Positions 36,760 to 48,917 of a DNA stretch of 60,000 nt are shown here, piece by piece. The stretch comes from Nymphaea colorata. Taxonomy: Eukaryota > Streptophyta > Magnoliopsida > Nymphaeales > Nymphaeaceae. Within the stretch, counting starts at the first letter, position 1, and each line of letters starts with the position of its first letter. The notes under the pieces are model-generated. The model had not been told where the DNA came from. It saw only the letters and a program-made list of their open reading frames with translations, and ran no database searches. The stretch lies in the NCBI RefSeq assembly GCF_008831285.2, contig NC_045148.1:3598001-3658000 (forward strand). Direction: 5' to 3'. The translations under genes and the position numbers were made by a program.

Positions 36760-39000
36760 TAAGATCACGTCTTCCTTCCAAAAACTGACTTGGCCTGTCC
36801 AACTAGACCCCATTATTCAACATAAAAATAATCTTTTGCACATTATCTAACTGTAACTCCTTGAGCATATATTCCAGTGTGCTCCTTTCTGGAAGGAAGT
36901 ACTGACCAGGCACAAACTTGAATCTCCTCGAGATGAACACGTAAGTCTTCCTTGTTATTCTTGATCCCATACACCACCTCTCTGCTGTTACCTATATCTT
37001 ACAAGCGATCAAATCCTCTTGTTTCTCCTTGAGAATGAAGAAGAATCATTCTACAAGTTTCTGCCAAACACCTTGCATCTCAAACTTAGGCTTCTTCTTC
37101 TTCCCTCCTTCCATCAATCGCTGGTTTCTAATACACCAAATGCACCAAATTACTTGGTGAAACACCACCATCCAACACCTGTTTGCCATCCCCTTTTAAA
37201 ACTGCAGTTCACCCACCATTTAAACGTTCTCATCATATACAAATGAGGTGCTCTATGCCTGTTTGATCTCTTAACAATATATCTCCAGCTTGCATGAGAA
37301 AAATAGGTGATTCAAGTTTTCCTCTCTGTTGCAGCATATATAGCATCCATTCGCTAATGCTAAGCATATTTTTTTGCAATTTATCTCGAGTGGGTAGCCT
37401 TTCCTAAATAGCAACGGAGACATGCCATTTCGCATGTGCATGGCAGTCTTTAAGCCAAACCTTGTGTCTCCATGGTCCCTTCACATAAGGAATATCTTTC
37501 ACCAATACTGAAAAGTTCCTTGAATTTACAATTAGCTGCAGATTTATCTTCTACAATTAGCAAGGTATCTGGCCTATCAGATAACACTGGTCTGTCAAAT
37601 TCCCAACCACCAAGAAAGTTCTTAAACTTAAACCAAGAATCCTTGCTGTTGCTTCCTATAGTCCAAAGACTATGGAAACAATCTAAGGTTGAAAATTTTT
37701 GCCCAGTTAGAGATTTTCCTGCAAACCTGCATATCAAAACCGGTTAAGTCTGTTCAATTCATATCTTTAATTCACATAAATGTACCCTCTCCTGTACAGA
37801 TCTGCAAATGAAATTAGGATCTTACAGTGAGAAGCAACATCACCAACCCATTGAAAGTTTGACATTGTTGAATTCATCTTTCTGACAGACCTCCAGAACC
37901 TTATCACTAGAGAGGTTACATATTTGAGACATGACATAGTCTTGATGCATGAGAGTAAAACAATTTTCCATGGGGCTATTTTTTTTTATCAACCTTGTGT
38001 AATAAGCTGTTACACAACTCAGCTTTCATGTTTTCCTAAAATAATGCAGACTTATAAGTATTTTATTGGGAAAATCCTCATGTTTCCAACCCAATGTCTC
38101 CAAAAGGGAATTAGCTAGACATTATCCATCCACATGCCGGATATTTTGTAAGACTGTAGAATGCTTTTAGTCTTCGTAATTGAAGGGATGGCAGGCTTAG
38201 TGAAGAACACCACATGGCCAGCAAAGGCAATCACCAATCGGAGCGCATTTGACCTGCTTGAGGATTCTGGGAATTTTCAGTGCGAGGATTTTCATGGAAA
38301 GATTGGGAGAAATCGGATCTCCTTGCCTTGAAACTTCTTTTCATCTTAAAATATGAACCCACTTAACCATTCACCGTAGTGGACATTGAGGCTGAAAAGA
38401 CGTAAGCTATCACTTTATCTAACTTTCTTTGGAAATTCCAAAAGCTCTAGCCCATTATCCTAGTTCACTTTATCATATGCCTTATTAATGCCCAGCTTCA
38501 AGCGAATTCCCCCAGTTTTATCCATGGTAAGGGAATAGACAATTTCATAAGCGGTAATAACATTATCAAATAAACTTCTACCAAGGAGAAAAGCACTCTG
38601 TTCTATGATTATATTATGCTCAACACAGTTTTCAATCGATAAATTAGCACCTTAAAAATGATCTTATAAAGAAAATTACAAAGAGATAATGGCCTCAGAT
38701 TGCTGAACAGCCTTAGCATTTGTGCATTTGGGAATAAGATCAAGTAAAGCTTACTTTACGTTCCACGAATGATCCGATCTGATTTAAAGAAGCTGTTAAC
38801 CACTTCAAAGACAAGCTCGTCAACCACTCTCCAATAATTTCGATAAAAAGAGTCACGGAACCTGGAATGCTGTCAGCAGAAAGGTTTAAATACAAGTTTC
38901 TTTACTTCATCATATGCAATTGTCCTCATCAACAAGCTGTTTTCTTCTTCTGAAGCAAACATCAATCCATCATTTACTTGATAAAACAGACGTGATCGAT
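36760..39000 (-). mobile_element. LINE (L1-type) remnant, minus strand: RT and C-terminal part (dead)
   Basis: Reading from 39000 down, frames give the pre-RT region (MFASEEENSLLM, IAYDEVKKLV), RT motifs around 38690-38610 (LRPLSLCNFLYKII, then IEQSAFLLGRSLFDN) and about 38500 (INKAYDKVNW, where the usual catalytic aspartate of LDxSKAYD is replaced by asparagine), then poorly conserved DNA. A C-terminal block lies at 37737-37450 (ICRFAGKSLTGQ...) and a tail near 36950-36880 (VHLEEIQVCAW). The YADD region is not readable. Many stops and frameshifts are present, so it is inactive. Confidence 0.75.
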
Positions 39001-39084
39001 GCCCCTTCAAAAACTAAGCAAGCCAAGGTGTTAGTGGTAGGTAGATTGATCTGCAAGTCATAGCCAAAGCCGATCATATGATGC

Positions 39085-39310
39085 AGATCTAAGCAGAGGC
39101 AGAGGGAAGGGGGGTTGAAAAGGGCTATGGCCCTTTCTCACATTTTAAAAATTTTAAAATTTATATGTAAATCTAAAAAAGATTAATTTAATATATATAA
39201 AAAATATGAAAATTTTTATTTCAATCCTTGTTAAGATTTTAAAACTATAGTTTGACTCTGACAATAAAAAAATTCCTTACTTCACCTTCAATCTAAGGGC
39301 GCCATAACAA
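39085..39310. mobile_element. Probable member of the hAT-type MITE family (ends unclear)
   Basis: The core has the same A/T composition and words (aaaattttaaaatttatatgtaaatct) as the better-defined copies at 44024, 51687 and 51939, and starts in a G-rich block (agagggaaggggggttg). Terminal repeats and target duplication were not resolved. Confidence 0.4.
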
Positions 39311-39410
39311 TATTAATATGTTTAATTTTTTGTCAAAGTAAGGCAGATAGGGGTCAAATGTTTTAGGTACAGGTCTTTTCATTGTTGGGTATGGAAGTAA
39401 CTAGATATAA

Positions 39411-39790
39411 TTAATTTGGTTGACATGGCAATACCAACTGCATGGGGTTGGAAGAAGAGAAAGTTAATGGAATCCTCCATGTACATGTGAGAATGTCTTG
39501 TCTGACGATGACACCTGCAGCGTGGTCCTGCATAAAATGGGGAGCTAATAATTTAAGTACATGGCCTTCAGAAACGGACCTAACTCGTTGGAAAAATGGG
39601 GTTTCCTGCTGATTCATTTCCAACTCGAAAAATGGGGTTTCCTGCTGATTCATTTTCAATTGAAAGACTTCCTCTAGAAGTTTACCCTCGCACCAAGCAA
39701 TGGCCGGCTGGCTGCCGGCGCAGAAATCAACCCCGAACACCAGCTACAACTGTAGGCAGCTCCATTGGGCAACCACGAACACAAGAATAG
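39411..39790. other. Intergenic; small direct duplication of 43 bp
   Basis: The words aatggggtttcctgctgatt at 39595-39614 and 39633-39652 form a 38-bp-period direct duplication. Overlapping ORFs on both strands here have no recognisable domain. Confidence 0.5.
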
Positions 39791-39900
39791 ACGTAACAAT
39801 TGAACCTAGTTGATCATCAACGCCATCCTTACTTATCGAAGACTAATCGTTGTCAATGGTTACAAACTAATAAAATATATACCACCTTTATATATATATA

Positions 39901-40021
39901 TCAACCATCTTTTTGTGGCTGCATCGTTAAAAACTGTAGCCAAGCAGCTGGACATTGCAAATACACATTTCATGACAGGTTTTAGCCAAAGGCCATCCGC
40001 CGGTAAAGATTACCAAATGAG
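39901..40021. mobile_element. Foldback MITE inside (TA)n (Micron-like), copy 1
   Basis: About 120 bp bounded by TA runs on both sides (39889-39900 and 40022-40037). Internal words caaccatctttttgtggc and gttaaaaactgtagccaa match those in the copies at 52536 and 54933. The two halves are inverted to one another in outline (accatc...gtggc against ggccatccgccgg). It has no coding capacity. The (TA)n bounds are like those of rice Micron elements. Confidence 0.6.
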
Positions 40022-40355
40022 ATATATATAATATATACATTAAAAATTGACATGTTCAAAATATGAAACGGCCACAATGGCACCATCTGCACTGCGCGCT
40101 TTTGACAATGACTTGCCCCCCCAATCGAGAAGCTTTCGGGCAAAAAATGTTGGACGAAAAGCAACACTGTTATATATTGTCTTGGTGGTTCTCGATATTT
40201 AACTATTTGCAACAAATATATATATCTTTCTCGCGCGCATTGTTGTCTTCACACTTCTTCCGAATGTCATCATTGTTAGGTGTTTTCTCTAAAGCTAAAC
40301 ACAAAAAATATATGTCCCTGTAGAATGTAGAGATATGAACAAATCAAATTTGAAA

Positions 40356-40758
40356 CCATAGTTACAAATAACGTCTCAAGTTTTAAATAGCGAAGTTTTT
40401 GTCGGGTATAATACGATGGGCTTGAAAAATATAAGAAAAAATGAAAAAAATGGTATTTTAAAAAAATTAAAAAAACTAAAATAGAAAAAAATAAAATAAG
40501 TGAGAAAATAATAACACAAACATAAAAAAATAAGTACATTTGCAACAAATAAAAAATAGAAAATGAAATATATACTGTTTGGTATTAAAAAATAAAAAAA
40601 TGAAGAAAAAGTGAAAAAAACACGTTAAAAATGCCATTTTTTTGCTTTTTATGTTTTTTTCAAAAGAATGCGTTTTTAAAAAGTTTTAAATGGCATTTCA
40701 TTTTCTCTGTTTTTTTTAGTCTTTTTTTTCTAAAATAACGTTTTTTTTGTAACTATAC
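40356..40758. mobile_element. AT-rich MITE-like element with short terminal inverted repeats
   Basis: The left end atagttacaaa (40359-40369) pairs with the right end tttgtaactat (40747-40757). The interior is almost entirely A on the left and T on the right, so it folds back weakly. A related A/T-patterned block lies at 50995-51300 in intron 4 of gene 2, also starting with caagttttaaatgg. Superfamily not determined. Confidence 0.45.
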
Positions 40759-41009
40759 TTGAAACAACCATACTTATCAGACTCGAATTTGGATTTGAAT
40801 ATGAAAGAAGAAAAGTTATATTCAAATCCAAATTCAAAATCTCAGTTACAATCCAAATCTGATCTAAATCCAATTTTTTATTTATATTCGAATATTTTGA
40901 TCTGAATCTAAATAATTTTCAAAATTAGATATGTTGAATATAAGATAGAATGGTTTAGTTGCATATCCAATTTTTTTAGAATGGTTTAGTTGAATATTTG
41001 ATTCAAATA

Positions 41010-41010
<1 letters not shown>

Positions 41011-41080
<70 letters not shown>
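41011..41080. repeat. (TA)n microsatellite with two interruptions
   Basis: About 70 bp of TA broken by single G bases at 41045 and 41066. Confidence 0.95.
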
Positions 41081-41226
41081 GACAAAGTTATGTACCCAGC
41101 TCACTCATAAGTACCATCCAAGCTATTATGAAGGATTGTTGAGAGAGAAAAAAGAAATCACCTTTTTTCTTTGTTTTTGATTCAACAGCTTTGGTTTGTG
41201 TCTTTTAATCCATTACCATTCAACGA
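41081..41226. other. 146-bp segment bounded by (TA)n on both sides
   Basis: TA tracts lie immediately left (41011-41080) and right (about 41227-41240). The segment begins gacaaagttatgtaccc and shares words with the DNA after the TA tract at 36095. It is probably another insertion into a TA microsatellite, of a type different from the Micron-like family. Confidence 0.4.
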
Positions 41227-41249
41227 CTATATATATATATAAAATCTTG

Positions 41250-44015
41250 TTACAGTAATTCTACTATTTTAGGGTTCTCTCAAGCAAGAAAATGAGGTAT
41301 GTGGTCAGGTCAAAATCTTACCTGATCCATGCCCATCTGTTATTTATAGAAAATCGATCTTCGCATAAGCATAGGAGAAATATACGGCACGAGAGGCACT
41401 TAGGCGCCAGTGTAATCAGGAATTTCAGGACAATAATGCACACAGAAATTTGTGGCTAAGAATATTGTGTAAATGAAGCAACTGACTTTGCTTCGCAAGG
41501 TCTACGTCAAAATTCCTGGGAATTCCTTGTCTATTTATTTGTTGCCATACAGTTTGGCACGGAATGAGCATAAGAAAATTCTGTATGTGAGGCCAGAAAT
41601 TCACTAGAAGAATGTAAACTATACTTATATACCATGACTTCTGGAATGTCACGCAGAACATGTGACCTACAACAAGAAGAAAATTTCTTCGAGACTTTTC
41701 TTTTTTTGAATGGCGGCCTTTGAAATTCTTGCAATTTGTATTTTTGCAATAGGCGAGAGCATTTTATTTATTAAAATGTCTCTGTCGTATGACCCACAAA
41801 ATTCGTATGATCCTTTCTTCCCCAAACGAATTAAATCATCTTTCACTCTTAATTACTGTTTTAGTGACAGCATTATTTTATTATAATTTAGTTCAAGGAA
41901 TTTTTTTGTACTTTTAATTATTCTAGATGTTGACATCGTTTAATTGATCATCATCCTCATGGTAGAAATTAAATAGAACTTTTTCTTTTGCTGCTTGGAT
42001 CTAATCTTCCAAGTACCAAAATAAGCTAACGTCCAATAGAAGAAGCTGATATTTTCCATTTCACATTAGTCATTAGTGTATCTTGTGAAGAACCATGGAA
42101 ATCACATACATACATAGACATAAAATAACATCTTATAAGCAAATTTGAAGTAAATTGTGACTATATGTCTGAGCACAACTACAGCTTCAACATATCTTGA
42201 TTCTTGATATTTTTGCTTGCCAAATTTGACGGTACTACAGGCTTGGCTGGATTCAAAACTGGATTCAAAAGAGCAATTTACATCATGTACAAAAACCAGG
42301 CTAATACCTTGACACTAAATGTAAGGAAGCTCACTTCCACACTGGGCTTAGCTTCCTAACTTCATTGGTGGATTCAAACTCACCCTTTAATTTAATAGCT
42401 TTCTTCCAATACAAACAAAAAAGGAACTAGAAACCAAGACAACAAATCTCTCACAATCTTACTTAGGAGATTAAACTTTTCACAGTGATGTGCTACAATT
42501 CACCCCCTTAAGACATATACATCCATTCATATAGGACCCCGAGTCCCAGTGTGCTGAACTAGTTCTAATACCTGGGCTGCTCTCACATTGGCTTGGGCTC
42601 CTATTTTGTGGAGCCTACTTTCCAACCCAAAAGAGATAAGAAGCAAAACAATCAATCACTTAATCCACCTTATTTTAAGTCTTTAAATATTTCTCACAAT
42701 CTTTTGATATAGAACTAAATTTCTCATTGTACATGAAAACAACTCGAGCTCAATGTGTGACAAGATTATGCAGGACTAGTACAGACCCTTTTGGGTGCCC
42801 CACCAAGTCCATATTGGTAATGGATGACCATATGGCGTCTTATGATTGGTTGGTTTTTCTTCCTCTACAATATTGGTGTACTATTCTATCTCTATGCAGT
42901 TCAAAATTATTGGCAGTAGTTCTAAAATTGACTTCTCCAATTGGTTTTAATACTTTTAGCAAAAATTGTAGCATTTTAGTTGTCAATTGAAAAGTATATG
43001 ATTGTTTCCATGTGAATTAAATTGTTCATCACTGACTATCATGCGCTTTCAACTATCAACAGTACAACCTTAAAAATTAAAATCAGATTACTTAACCTGT
43101 GCCAACGGCTAGGCTGTTCAACTACTACATTTTCATTCGATTCGACTAGTAAATGGCCATGTACACCAAATTCTTTGCTTCTACATTCCTATGAAATCAT
43201 CTCTTATTCCCCAAGTTAAAAGAGTACACGCATTTGCCCTTGCTTAGTCTGGTTAGAGTCTGTGATCAATAAGCATTTTACATACAATAAATAAGATTGA
43301 ACTTCTACCTGTCCTTAAACCTCTCTACTTGTGAATCGGAAGTAACACAATGTTTACTTTTGTTTCTCATTACCGTATTCATTATATAGACCATATTGTA
43401 GAGCTTCTTTTGACTGTTGATTATTGGCAATGAATTATTCTAGCTGTGCAAGCATCACTGTTGAGTGGCGGAATATTTTGTAATCGTAATAGATGCAATG
43501 AATTAATTGTTGATTTTTTTTTTATACAAGTTCCGCAGAAAGAGACGTTAGACATTGATATTTGGAAAAAAAAAAAAAGATCTTATGAAGATCAAAATAA
43601 AAAAGCAGGAAGCAAACTCACAACTCATTGAAGAAATGTTTGACAGAAACAGCACAGTGCCCAGAAGAGCACTTCTCAAACGAAGCCAATGCGAGGAAGA
43701 TAATTGGCAAAAATGTTGCCGATCGAGCTCCTCTTCCACAGGACCCTCGGGTGTCTGCTTTGAGCAAATGCGTAGAATAAAACGACGTCCCTCCTCCGGT
43801 TTGCGTCGTTAAATCAGTTTTGTTGGCAGATTTGGCATGAATGGCAATAGTGACATGGTAAAAGGTGACGAGGAGTGACTCTTCATCTTCCACGGTGATG
43901 CAGCAACTGCTGTTGTTGTCTGTAAAGCCATCTTCATCTATATAGCTATGTAGCTATGTGTGGAGCTACTCAAAGCACCACGCTTATAGCTTTTCTCAAA
44001 ATTCAAAAGCGCATG
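41250..44015. other. Intergenic, no gene recognised
   Basis: AT-rich DNA. ORFs on both strands (41425-41749 minus, 42727-43219 plus, 43446-43893) show no known domain. The segment 42480-42640 (ending in ttgggctcctattttgtgg) looks like repeat-derived DNA, but I cannot name the family. A poly-A run is at 43566-43578. Confidence 0.45.
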
Positions 44016-44023
44016 ATGTCATC

Positions 44024-44208
44024 CAGGGGTGGAATTAGAAATTTTTTATGAGAAGGGGCACAATTAAATTTATAAATTTTGGTACGGACCAAAATATCAT
44101 TTTTTAAAATTTTTATATATAATAAGTAAAATTTTCTAATAATTTTTTTTAAAAAAAATTGAGGTGGGGCCAGGGCCCCTCTTGGGCTCAGCCCCTCCAT
44201 CAGTGATC
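44024..44208. mobile_element. hAT-type MITE, copy with 8-bp target duplication
   Basis: It starts with CAGGGGTGG at 44024 and has an A/T core (ttttttaaaatttttatata) and a right end with ggggccagggcccc and cagcccctcc. Flanks atgtcatc (44016-44023) and atgtcatg (44209-44216) form an 8-bp target duplication with one mismatch, the length typical of hAT elements. It has no coding capacity; the terminal repeats are imperfect. Confidence 0.6.
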
Positions 44209-44216
44209 ATGTCATG

Positions 44217-45192
44217 GTGGACTTGAACAATATGAAAGGATTAAAAGTTCAATTTGGGTGTCTTGTTAGCTTAAAGCGGGAAAGAAGTGGCGGTCACTCA
44301 AACTTTATTTTTAGAAATTTCCTACCAAGGCATAGGTGGGTGGCAGACCGCCTTCAGCTCACCTTTTGTGACCCAAAAGAGTAGCATTCATAAGAATCAA
44401 AGTAGGGATGCACCATCTACACAACCTTGCCTTAGAGGTGTAGCCAAATTATTTTTTGTTGCATAGTTTCAAAATTTTAACAAGAGCCAAAATAAATATT
44501 AAAATTTTTTCTTTTACATCTACATATAAGTTTTTTAAGTTTTTAAAATCTAAGGAGAAGTCAAAACCCCTACTGACCCCCTTCCCTCCTTCCTGACTGC
44601 TCCGGCTAACTATACTAGGCCGTTTGAAACATTGTGGCTGTCTTTTGAGCGTGACTAAGACTTGCCAATTAAAATGAGATTGGAGCTTTACAATTTTATT
44701 ATGAAGATGAATATAGAACTGGAATGTATGGGGACAATAATGACATTGATGGTTTGAGTACTGTTGATCTCAATGCTTGTTGGACATGTTTCACCCCTGC
44801 CTAGGCCGGCTGCATTTCTTTGTGCACTCTGTTTGGTTTATTCGAATTTCAGATTACGATCACAAACTTAGAAAAGCTTAGATTGAGGCACTTACACATG
44901 TAATCTTCCCAAGTAAAGTACCGCTTGACAAAGAAGTGATGAGTTTTAATGACTATTTTTACTATGTTGTTCTTCGTGTGATCAGTAAAGACCCGTTTTT
45001 TTAGGTGGCGTCTTAACTTTTTACTGTTCAGTTGCTTCGTTTTCGCATGGTATTTTCCTTACAGGACAGGGTAAAAATGCTTCGCTTCTAAGAAGAAAAA
45101 AAAAATTTATCAAAACATAGAAGGTTAATAATTTAAATTTAATTTGCACCCAGTTGTGAATTCTTAAAATTGAAATATGAAACCTCATCATG
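44217..45192. other. Intergenic; possible further hAT-MITE fragment at 44430-44600
   Basis: The stretch 44430-44600 shows the same pattern (agaggtgtagcc start, A/T core with acatctacatataag, right side with acccctactgacccc), but its ends are not resolved. Nothing else was recognised. Confidence 0.4.
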
Positions 45193-45400
45193 CCAGGGCT
45201 GTAGCTAGAAAATTCTAAGTAAGGGGCATTAACTATAAAATTTTAAATTTTTAGGGAGCATTAATATTTAAATGAAAAAAATTGTGTAAAAATATCAATA
45301 TAAAAATAAAATAAAAAATTTGGGTTTGTGTAAGCAATTGACCATACATGGCCTACACTTGCTGCTCACCTGCCTCGAACCCCGCCTATATAGATCACTG
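45193..45400. mobile_element. Probable hAT-type MITE fragment
   Basis: It starts with cagggctgtagctag and continues with the family's A/T core (ttaaatttttagg...). The right end is not clear. Confidence 0.4.
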
Positions 45401-45551
45401 CTGAACAACTTTGGACTTTCTAGTGTAGAATTAAATTACGTGCATGACAAAGTCTACTAGTAGTGCGTGGCAAATGTTAATTGATCATATTTGTATCTAT
45501 TTTCCCCCACAAGATTATCTCTCCCTTTCTCTCTTTCTATGTATATATATA

Positions 45552-46018
45552 ACTCAATTAAAAACGACTGTCCACAAGGATGGTCCTTACATTTAATTTT
45601 TTATTTCAAATGTTGACCTTTCCACCGGTGGCCATCGAAGCTCCACTGGTGGGAAGGGGGAGGTGTAGCGGCGTCGAAGGCCCAGCAAGCCTACCGGTGA
45701 TGGAAGGGAGAGCCGGCCAATGCTTCCCTCTGCCCTCATCGGGTGGAAGGCATCCGAAGTAGAGCTCATGTCTTGTCGACACGGGTGGAGGATTCCCGAG
45801 GGGCCCCGACGCCTCCCCACCCCTCCCATCGCCATCCGTAGTTAGCTCTCTTTCGCCTGATGATGGGTAGAAGAGGACGAACGAAGATGGCGGGCCACCG
45901 GCCACTCGAAAGGGAGAGACGGGAAGAGAGAAGAGAAACAGATAAAAGAAAAGATGAAGATTAATTTGAACCGTCAGATCAAATTAGACAGTGTAGAATT
46001 GATGTTTCTTAGTGTCAT
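45552..46018. other. GC-rich island bounded by (TA)n, origin unknown
   Basis: A sharply GC-rich block (about 45615-45930) lies in AT-rich DNA, with TA tracts just outside (45541-45551 and 46019-46034). ORFs occur on both strands, the longest on the minus strand (45905-45606, 99 residues, proline/glycine-rich); none has a known domain. It could be a captured gene fragment within a transposon, an old CpG-rich insertion, or a part of an unrecognised gene. Confidence 0.4.
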
Positions 46019-46034
46019 TAATATATATATATAT

Positions 46035-46909
46035 AAAAGAAAAAGGAAGGAAGGTTACACTTTGTTTCTTAAATCATATTAAATACCTCTCAATTCAGTA
46101 CCGACATCTTTCAATACAAACAGAGAAGCTAAATCAAACCCAGGTTGAGTTGTGAGTGTCAATAGATGCACGCAATCCCCATAGACATAGAAAGAGTAGA
46201 GAAACTTTTTGGTAATATTTTTTTAATAAAAGTTTTTTATAATCTTTTATTTTGCTTGATTTTTATTTTCTTCGAAAAAAGTTTTTTGAACTAGCAGCAT
46301 TTTGGTCATAGCCATGCTGCGCACGAAAATTTTCATGCAGGAGAAGGGAATCAAATTATTGGAGATGTAAATCGAATTGGGGATGTAGGCATTTGCCTAG
46401 TGGCAGCGTTTTGAAAGGATTTTTAGGGTCTCGCTGGAGGGGCACTTGGAGCCCTTGACTTGCGCCATCTCAAAATGGCACGTGCTCAATGTTCAAAACG
46501 ACGAAGGAAGTTAATTATTTAAAAAAATAGGAAGCAAAGCGCGGAAAATCAGAGAGGTAGGAAGAAAAAATGGGGAAGGAAGATGTAGCGCAGACGCATT
46601 CCCACTTTTGGACTTATGCTTTCCCTCTCCTTCCTGTTTTCTTCCTTCTCACAAAATTCTGCCCACACTGCAGCCAGCCCTCAATTACGGCTACCATCTT
46701 TGGGGCCAAAAAATTTGACCCTCACTGAATTCAACCTCCTTTCCAAGTCCCATACATTATATAGGATTTTTGGATTTTTGCATCTAAGTTTGGTTGAAGT
46801 AATACTCCTCGTCTTATACTGATGCATTGCAATTTACACAATCTGTAGAGTTCATCCACACCATTTGCATCAATAAGAATTATTATTAAACTATGCACTC
46901 TAAAACACG

Positions 46910-46941
<32 letters not shown>

Positions 46942-47400
46942 TAGAATGAAAGGGAGAATTAACATTAACATTACTCAGCTGGTATGCATGGGCAGCGATG
47001 GCTCAACCACTCTTGCAAAGAGAGAGAGAGAGAGAGTGTGTGTGTGTGTGTGTGTGATAACCATCCTCAATTTTAGGCATTCGGTTCCATATCTAAAACC
47101 ATTATCCCTAACACTGCTACAAATATTGCCGAAAGAGTGCTACCATTTGCTTACACTTTTTATTTATTTATTTTCTCTCAATCATTTATCTGTTTTATAT
47201 GGAAAGTCTTGACTAGAAAGAAAGTTGTGTTTGATTCATACACCTTCAGATATGTACGCACGTAGATCATTCAACTGCACCATCAGAGATCAAGCTCTTT
47301 GTGCATAACAAGTGTGCGTCAAATGTTGACCATACTACTAATATACATATTTACTTTAATACCCAAACATTGTATGGATAGAACAAAATTTTTTAATCAT
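46035..47400. other. Intergenic; microsatellites, no gene
   Basis: Short repeats at 46922-46941 (TA) and 47019-47056 (GA followed by GT). The ORF at 46616-46822 has no recognisable domain. Confidence 0.45.
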
Positions 47401-47401
47401 G

Positions 47402-47605
47402 TTGTTATCTCATACCTTTATCATTGTCATTTACATTTTATTTCATACACAGTATCTCATATCCTTTATCATTATCATATTTCTAACGGATAGAAATATG
47501 ATGATAAAAATATGAGATAATAAGCATGAGACAATAAGAGAAGTATGAGATAAAAACAATGATATGAAATAATGATAGAAGTATGATATAACATTATGAG
47601 TTTGA
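47402..47605. mobile_element. Snap-back (palindromic) MITE-like element
   Basis: The centre is a near-perfect hairpin: tatcatatttcta, 5-base loop acgga, tagaaatatgatgata (about 47476-47511). The similarity between arms extends outwards (ttatctcatacctttatcattg against caatgatatgaaataatgat), giving a foldback of about 200 bp. Its distance (about 0.6 kb) places it upstream of gene 2. Confidence 0.6.
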
Positions 47606-47756
47606 TAAAAAAACAAACATTTTTTTGCAGAAAGGTACATCGGTCATGACGATACTTATATCATAAGTGACTTGGCGTATATGACCAGCTACGGCACCAT
47701 CAGTTAAGATTCAACGAAAGGCAAAAAAAAATATTCTTGCTGTAAGCTGCCATGCA

Positions 47757-47764
47757 TATATAAA
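47757..47764 (+). promoter_or_regulatory. Candidate TATA box of gene 2
   Basis: TATATAAA sits in gccatgcatatataaacg, about 480 bp before the ATG. The adjoining CATGCAT is a RY-type word recognised by plant B3 factors. A second TATA-like word (gtatatatcacc) at about 48100 is an alternative, giving a shorter 5' UTR. No decision can be made without transcript data. Confidence 0.4.
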
Positions 47765-48240
47765 CGTGTCTGGATCGTTTCCTTCCACGTACGTTATCCT
47801 TCGCCGGACCACTGCTGCATTGGATTTCGATCCGAATCCATGCCGCTTAGTTTGATTAATTTGTCCCGATTCCTGCGTCTCCCTCATCATCTCATCTCAG
47901 CTCCGTCTGCAGCGAAGAAGTATAAGAATTAACAATATTTTTTAGTATTTTCATTCCTTTGAGTTGGTCCGCAATCAAGTTAAGGCAAGACTCGAGAAGG
48001 AGAGGGGCCGTTTTCAGGAGTTCTGGTCCAACTACAACTTTTCCCGACTGCAGCAAAAAGGTCATCGTCGGTTGGTTGCGTTTCTCGGCATAAAGGCAGC
48101 GTATATATCACCACACTCTTTACAAGGGCAAGCATGTCGATGTTAGTTGATCTTCTCTCCCATTGCACTATCATCCCCTTCCGATTGTTGACCCTGTCCC
48201 CGTGACCAACCTTTTTTAAGAAAGAAGAAGAAGAAGAAGA

Positions 48241-48880
48241 ATGGGAAATTGCAGGAAGAATGGAGGTGTTAGAAGGTACAATAGATCGAAGATCCCTCGC
48301 CTTCAATGGACTCCTGATCTCCACCGTCGCTTTGTGGATGCAATCGATCTGCTTGGTGGCCATCACAGTATGCCTTTTCTTTCCTTTCCTTCCGCTCCTT
48401 CACCTTAATATTCATGTTGAAGAGCAGTAGTTTGGCCATACTTTATGGTTACGGCCATCTTCATTCTTCAATAGCTTTGGTTAGAAGAGTTCGGCATGAA
48501 CTACAGATGATGGTAGTCATGTCTTCTTTTCCCATTATGATCATATATAGTCACGATCGAATTAAGATGGTGAGGAAGTTTTGTCTGTGCAATCGCAGAG
48601 GCAACACCGAAGGTTGTTCTCCAGACGATGGGGGTCGATGGGTTGGAGATTTCCCATGTAAAGAGCCATCTTCAGGTACTGCTCTCCCTCGAATTCTCCA
48701 AATATCAAATTTCTTTTCGACAACATTAGGCAGGAGCGAGAAGGGAAGACGAGGACTTTATTTGGGTCTTCACTGATTACTTCTTTTTTATTAGAGATTC
48801 GAATTGAAGCTTGATTCTCGACCACTGAAGTTTGAATTCTGCTCTCTCTTTTTCTTTATCGAAAGAACACAAGTTACATA

Positions 48881-48917
<37 letters not shown>

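Noticed and set aside
43446-43893. Possible gene on either strand near 43.6-43.9 kb
   Set aside because: Short ORFs on both strands, no known domain and no consistent splice signals.
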